Origin: Streptomyces sp. R41
Lineage (GTDB): Bacteria > Actinomycetota > Actinomycetes > Streptomycetales > Streptomycetaceae
Reading direction: 5' to 3'
NCBI RefSeq assembly: GCF_041053055.1
Contig: NZ_CP163443.1
Coordinates: 1,612,001-1,676,000, forward strand
DNA: 64,000 nt
Each line of letters begins with the position of its first letter. The first letter of the stretch is position 1. Below the pieces are notes generated by a model. The model searched no databases. It saw only the letters and a program-made list of their open reading frames with translations, and was not told the DNA's origin. The position numbers were made by a program, and so were the translations under genes. Of the stretch, positions 63,422-64,000 are shown in pieces.

Positions 63422-64000
63422 TGTTTCGCCCCCTGCAGGAGGCCCCCGCCCCCCGCACTGGTCCTCCCCTCGGGAGGCCCCCGCCTCCCGGCACGCTGTT
63501 CCCCCCTCGGGAAGCCCCGCCCCCCGCGTATGACATCCCGGCTATTTCAGAGCTACGTGAACAACCCACCCTGGCGGCAGCAGACTCGCATGTCCTGCCC
63601 GCCTCTCAAGGTGCGCGGGAAGCCGTGGAAACCTCGGATGCTCCCCGCACCCAAAGCCCCTCTCGGCTCCAAGAATTGATCACCCCCACGTCCGGCTCCG
63701 GAGGCTCAGCTACCGGCCGTCCGTAGCAGCGGACCCATAGAACACCATTTGTCGGCTCGTGTCCCAGCATGTGAAGCACGGTCAATCTAGACCATCGCGG
63801 CCCGTCTGGAGAGAGGGATGTGTGGAATTTGTGCCTACGATTTGAAGCTGGGTCCACAGATCGGCGACCGCCTGCGGGTGCCTTGGCGACGGAGGAGCAC
63901 CCTGTGACCTGTGATGACGGGAGTTTCTCCGGGCTGCCGCACCGGCAACCCCGAGGCGTCCCGGCACTGCCAACTGGGTCACGCTCAGGGCATGTTCGGC
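63422..64000 (-). promoter_or_regulatory. gene-free upstream region of the EPS operon
   Basis: 579 bases without a credible gene precede the 21-gene minus-strand run and must contain its main promoter unless transcription enters from beyond the window. The right half (63600-63850) is less GC-rich than coding DNA. Short open frames here lack ribosome sites and recognisable similarity. No promoter could be called with confidence. Confidence 0.4.
63430..63530 (-). repeat. three degenerate 36-bp repeats upstream of the EPS operon
   Basis: GGAGGCCCCCGCC at 63438-63450 and 63473-63485 and the related GGAAGCCCCGCC at 63510-63521 are embedded in similar units of about 36 bp. They lie 10-110 bp upstream of the initiating transferase start, in what should be its 5' untranslated region. 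Confidence 0.5.

Noticed and set aside
63606..63982. Small minus-strand open frames upstream of the EPS operon
   Set aside because: No ribosome sites, no recognisable protein features, and base composition below that of coding DNA here.

Overview
The window is a stretch of high-GC actinobacterial chromosome, almost certainly Streptomyces. The signs are codon use with G or C at nearly every third position, frequent GTG and TTG starts, ATGA/GTGA start-stop overlaps, a complete conservon operon (cvnA-B-C-D), a Streptomyces-type xylA/xylB pair, and several lineage-typical small membrane and hypothetical proteins. No rRNA, tRNA or CRISPR array was seen.

Layout. (1) 1-14.4 kb, chromosomal housekeeping and signalling: tail of a helicase-like gene, tesB thioesterase, a DUF6397-type protein, an orphan roadblock protein, a PPOX-fold oxidoreductase, the conservon cvnA-B-C-D preceded by an MHYT-domain membrane sensor, a methyltransferase, a divergent PadR regulator / alpha-beta hydrolase pair sharing a palindromic operator, an MpaB-family oxygenase, two hypotheticals, a 60-residue membrane protein and a fatty acid desaturase. 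(2) 14.6-32.0 kb: a coupled SNF2 helicase and SWIM protein, a secreted esterase-like protein, a septum-formation-domain membrane protein, the divergent xylose genes xylA and xylB with a ROK regulator, an APC permease coupled to a formamidase/acetamidase, a Tat-type secreted amidase, and a GAF-HTH regulator next to an aldehyde dehydrogenase. (3) 32.0-35.1 kb, a scar region: decayed IS4-like and IS701-like transposase pieces, a strong 17-bp hairpin, an intact membrane metallophosphoesterase, and a second diverged copy of only the last 18 codons plus terminator of the aldehyde dehydrogenase. A PAP2 phosphatase follows. (4) 35.8-63.4 kb: 21 genes, all on the minus strand, nearly all overlapping by 4 nt or separated by a few bases, forming one exopolysaccharide (EPS) locus of about 27.6 kb. 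A 579-bp gene-free region upstream of its first gene closes the window.

How the EPS genes work together (families recognised from sequence, pathway inferred). A polyprenyl-phosphate sugar transferase starts the lipid-linked unit. An AlgD-like GDP-mannose 6-dehydrogenase supplies a uronic acid donor. A second sugar appears to be made by a cytidylyltransferase-like enzyme, a C-methyltransferase, an epimerase/dehydratase, a PIG-L deacetylase, a DUF4910/M28-like protein, a dTDP-sugar 3,5-epimerase homologue and a PLP aminotransferase. Two GT4 and one GT2 glycosyltransferases and a pyruvyl transferase assemble and decorate the unit. A Wzx-like flippase, a Wzy-like polymerase and two Wzz-like proteins with degenerate kinase domains export and polymerise it. 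A heparinase II/III-family lyase, a lipoprotein beta-helix protein, a two-domain oxidoreductase and an asparagine-synthase-like amidotransferase probably modify or trim it. The result would be a Wzx/Wzy-type, uronate-containing, possibly amidated and pyruvylated polysaccharide.

Recurrent oddities are short degenerate tandem repeats at gene ends (after tesB, after the methyltransferase, before the EPS operon) and candidate operator repeats upstream of cvnD and of the aldehyde dehydrogenase.
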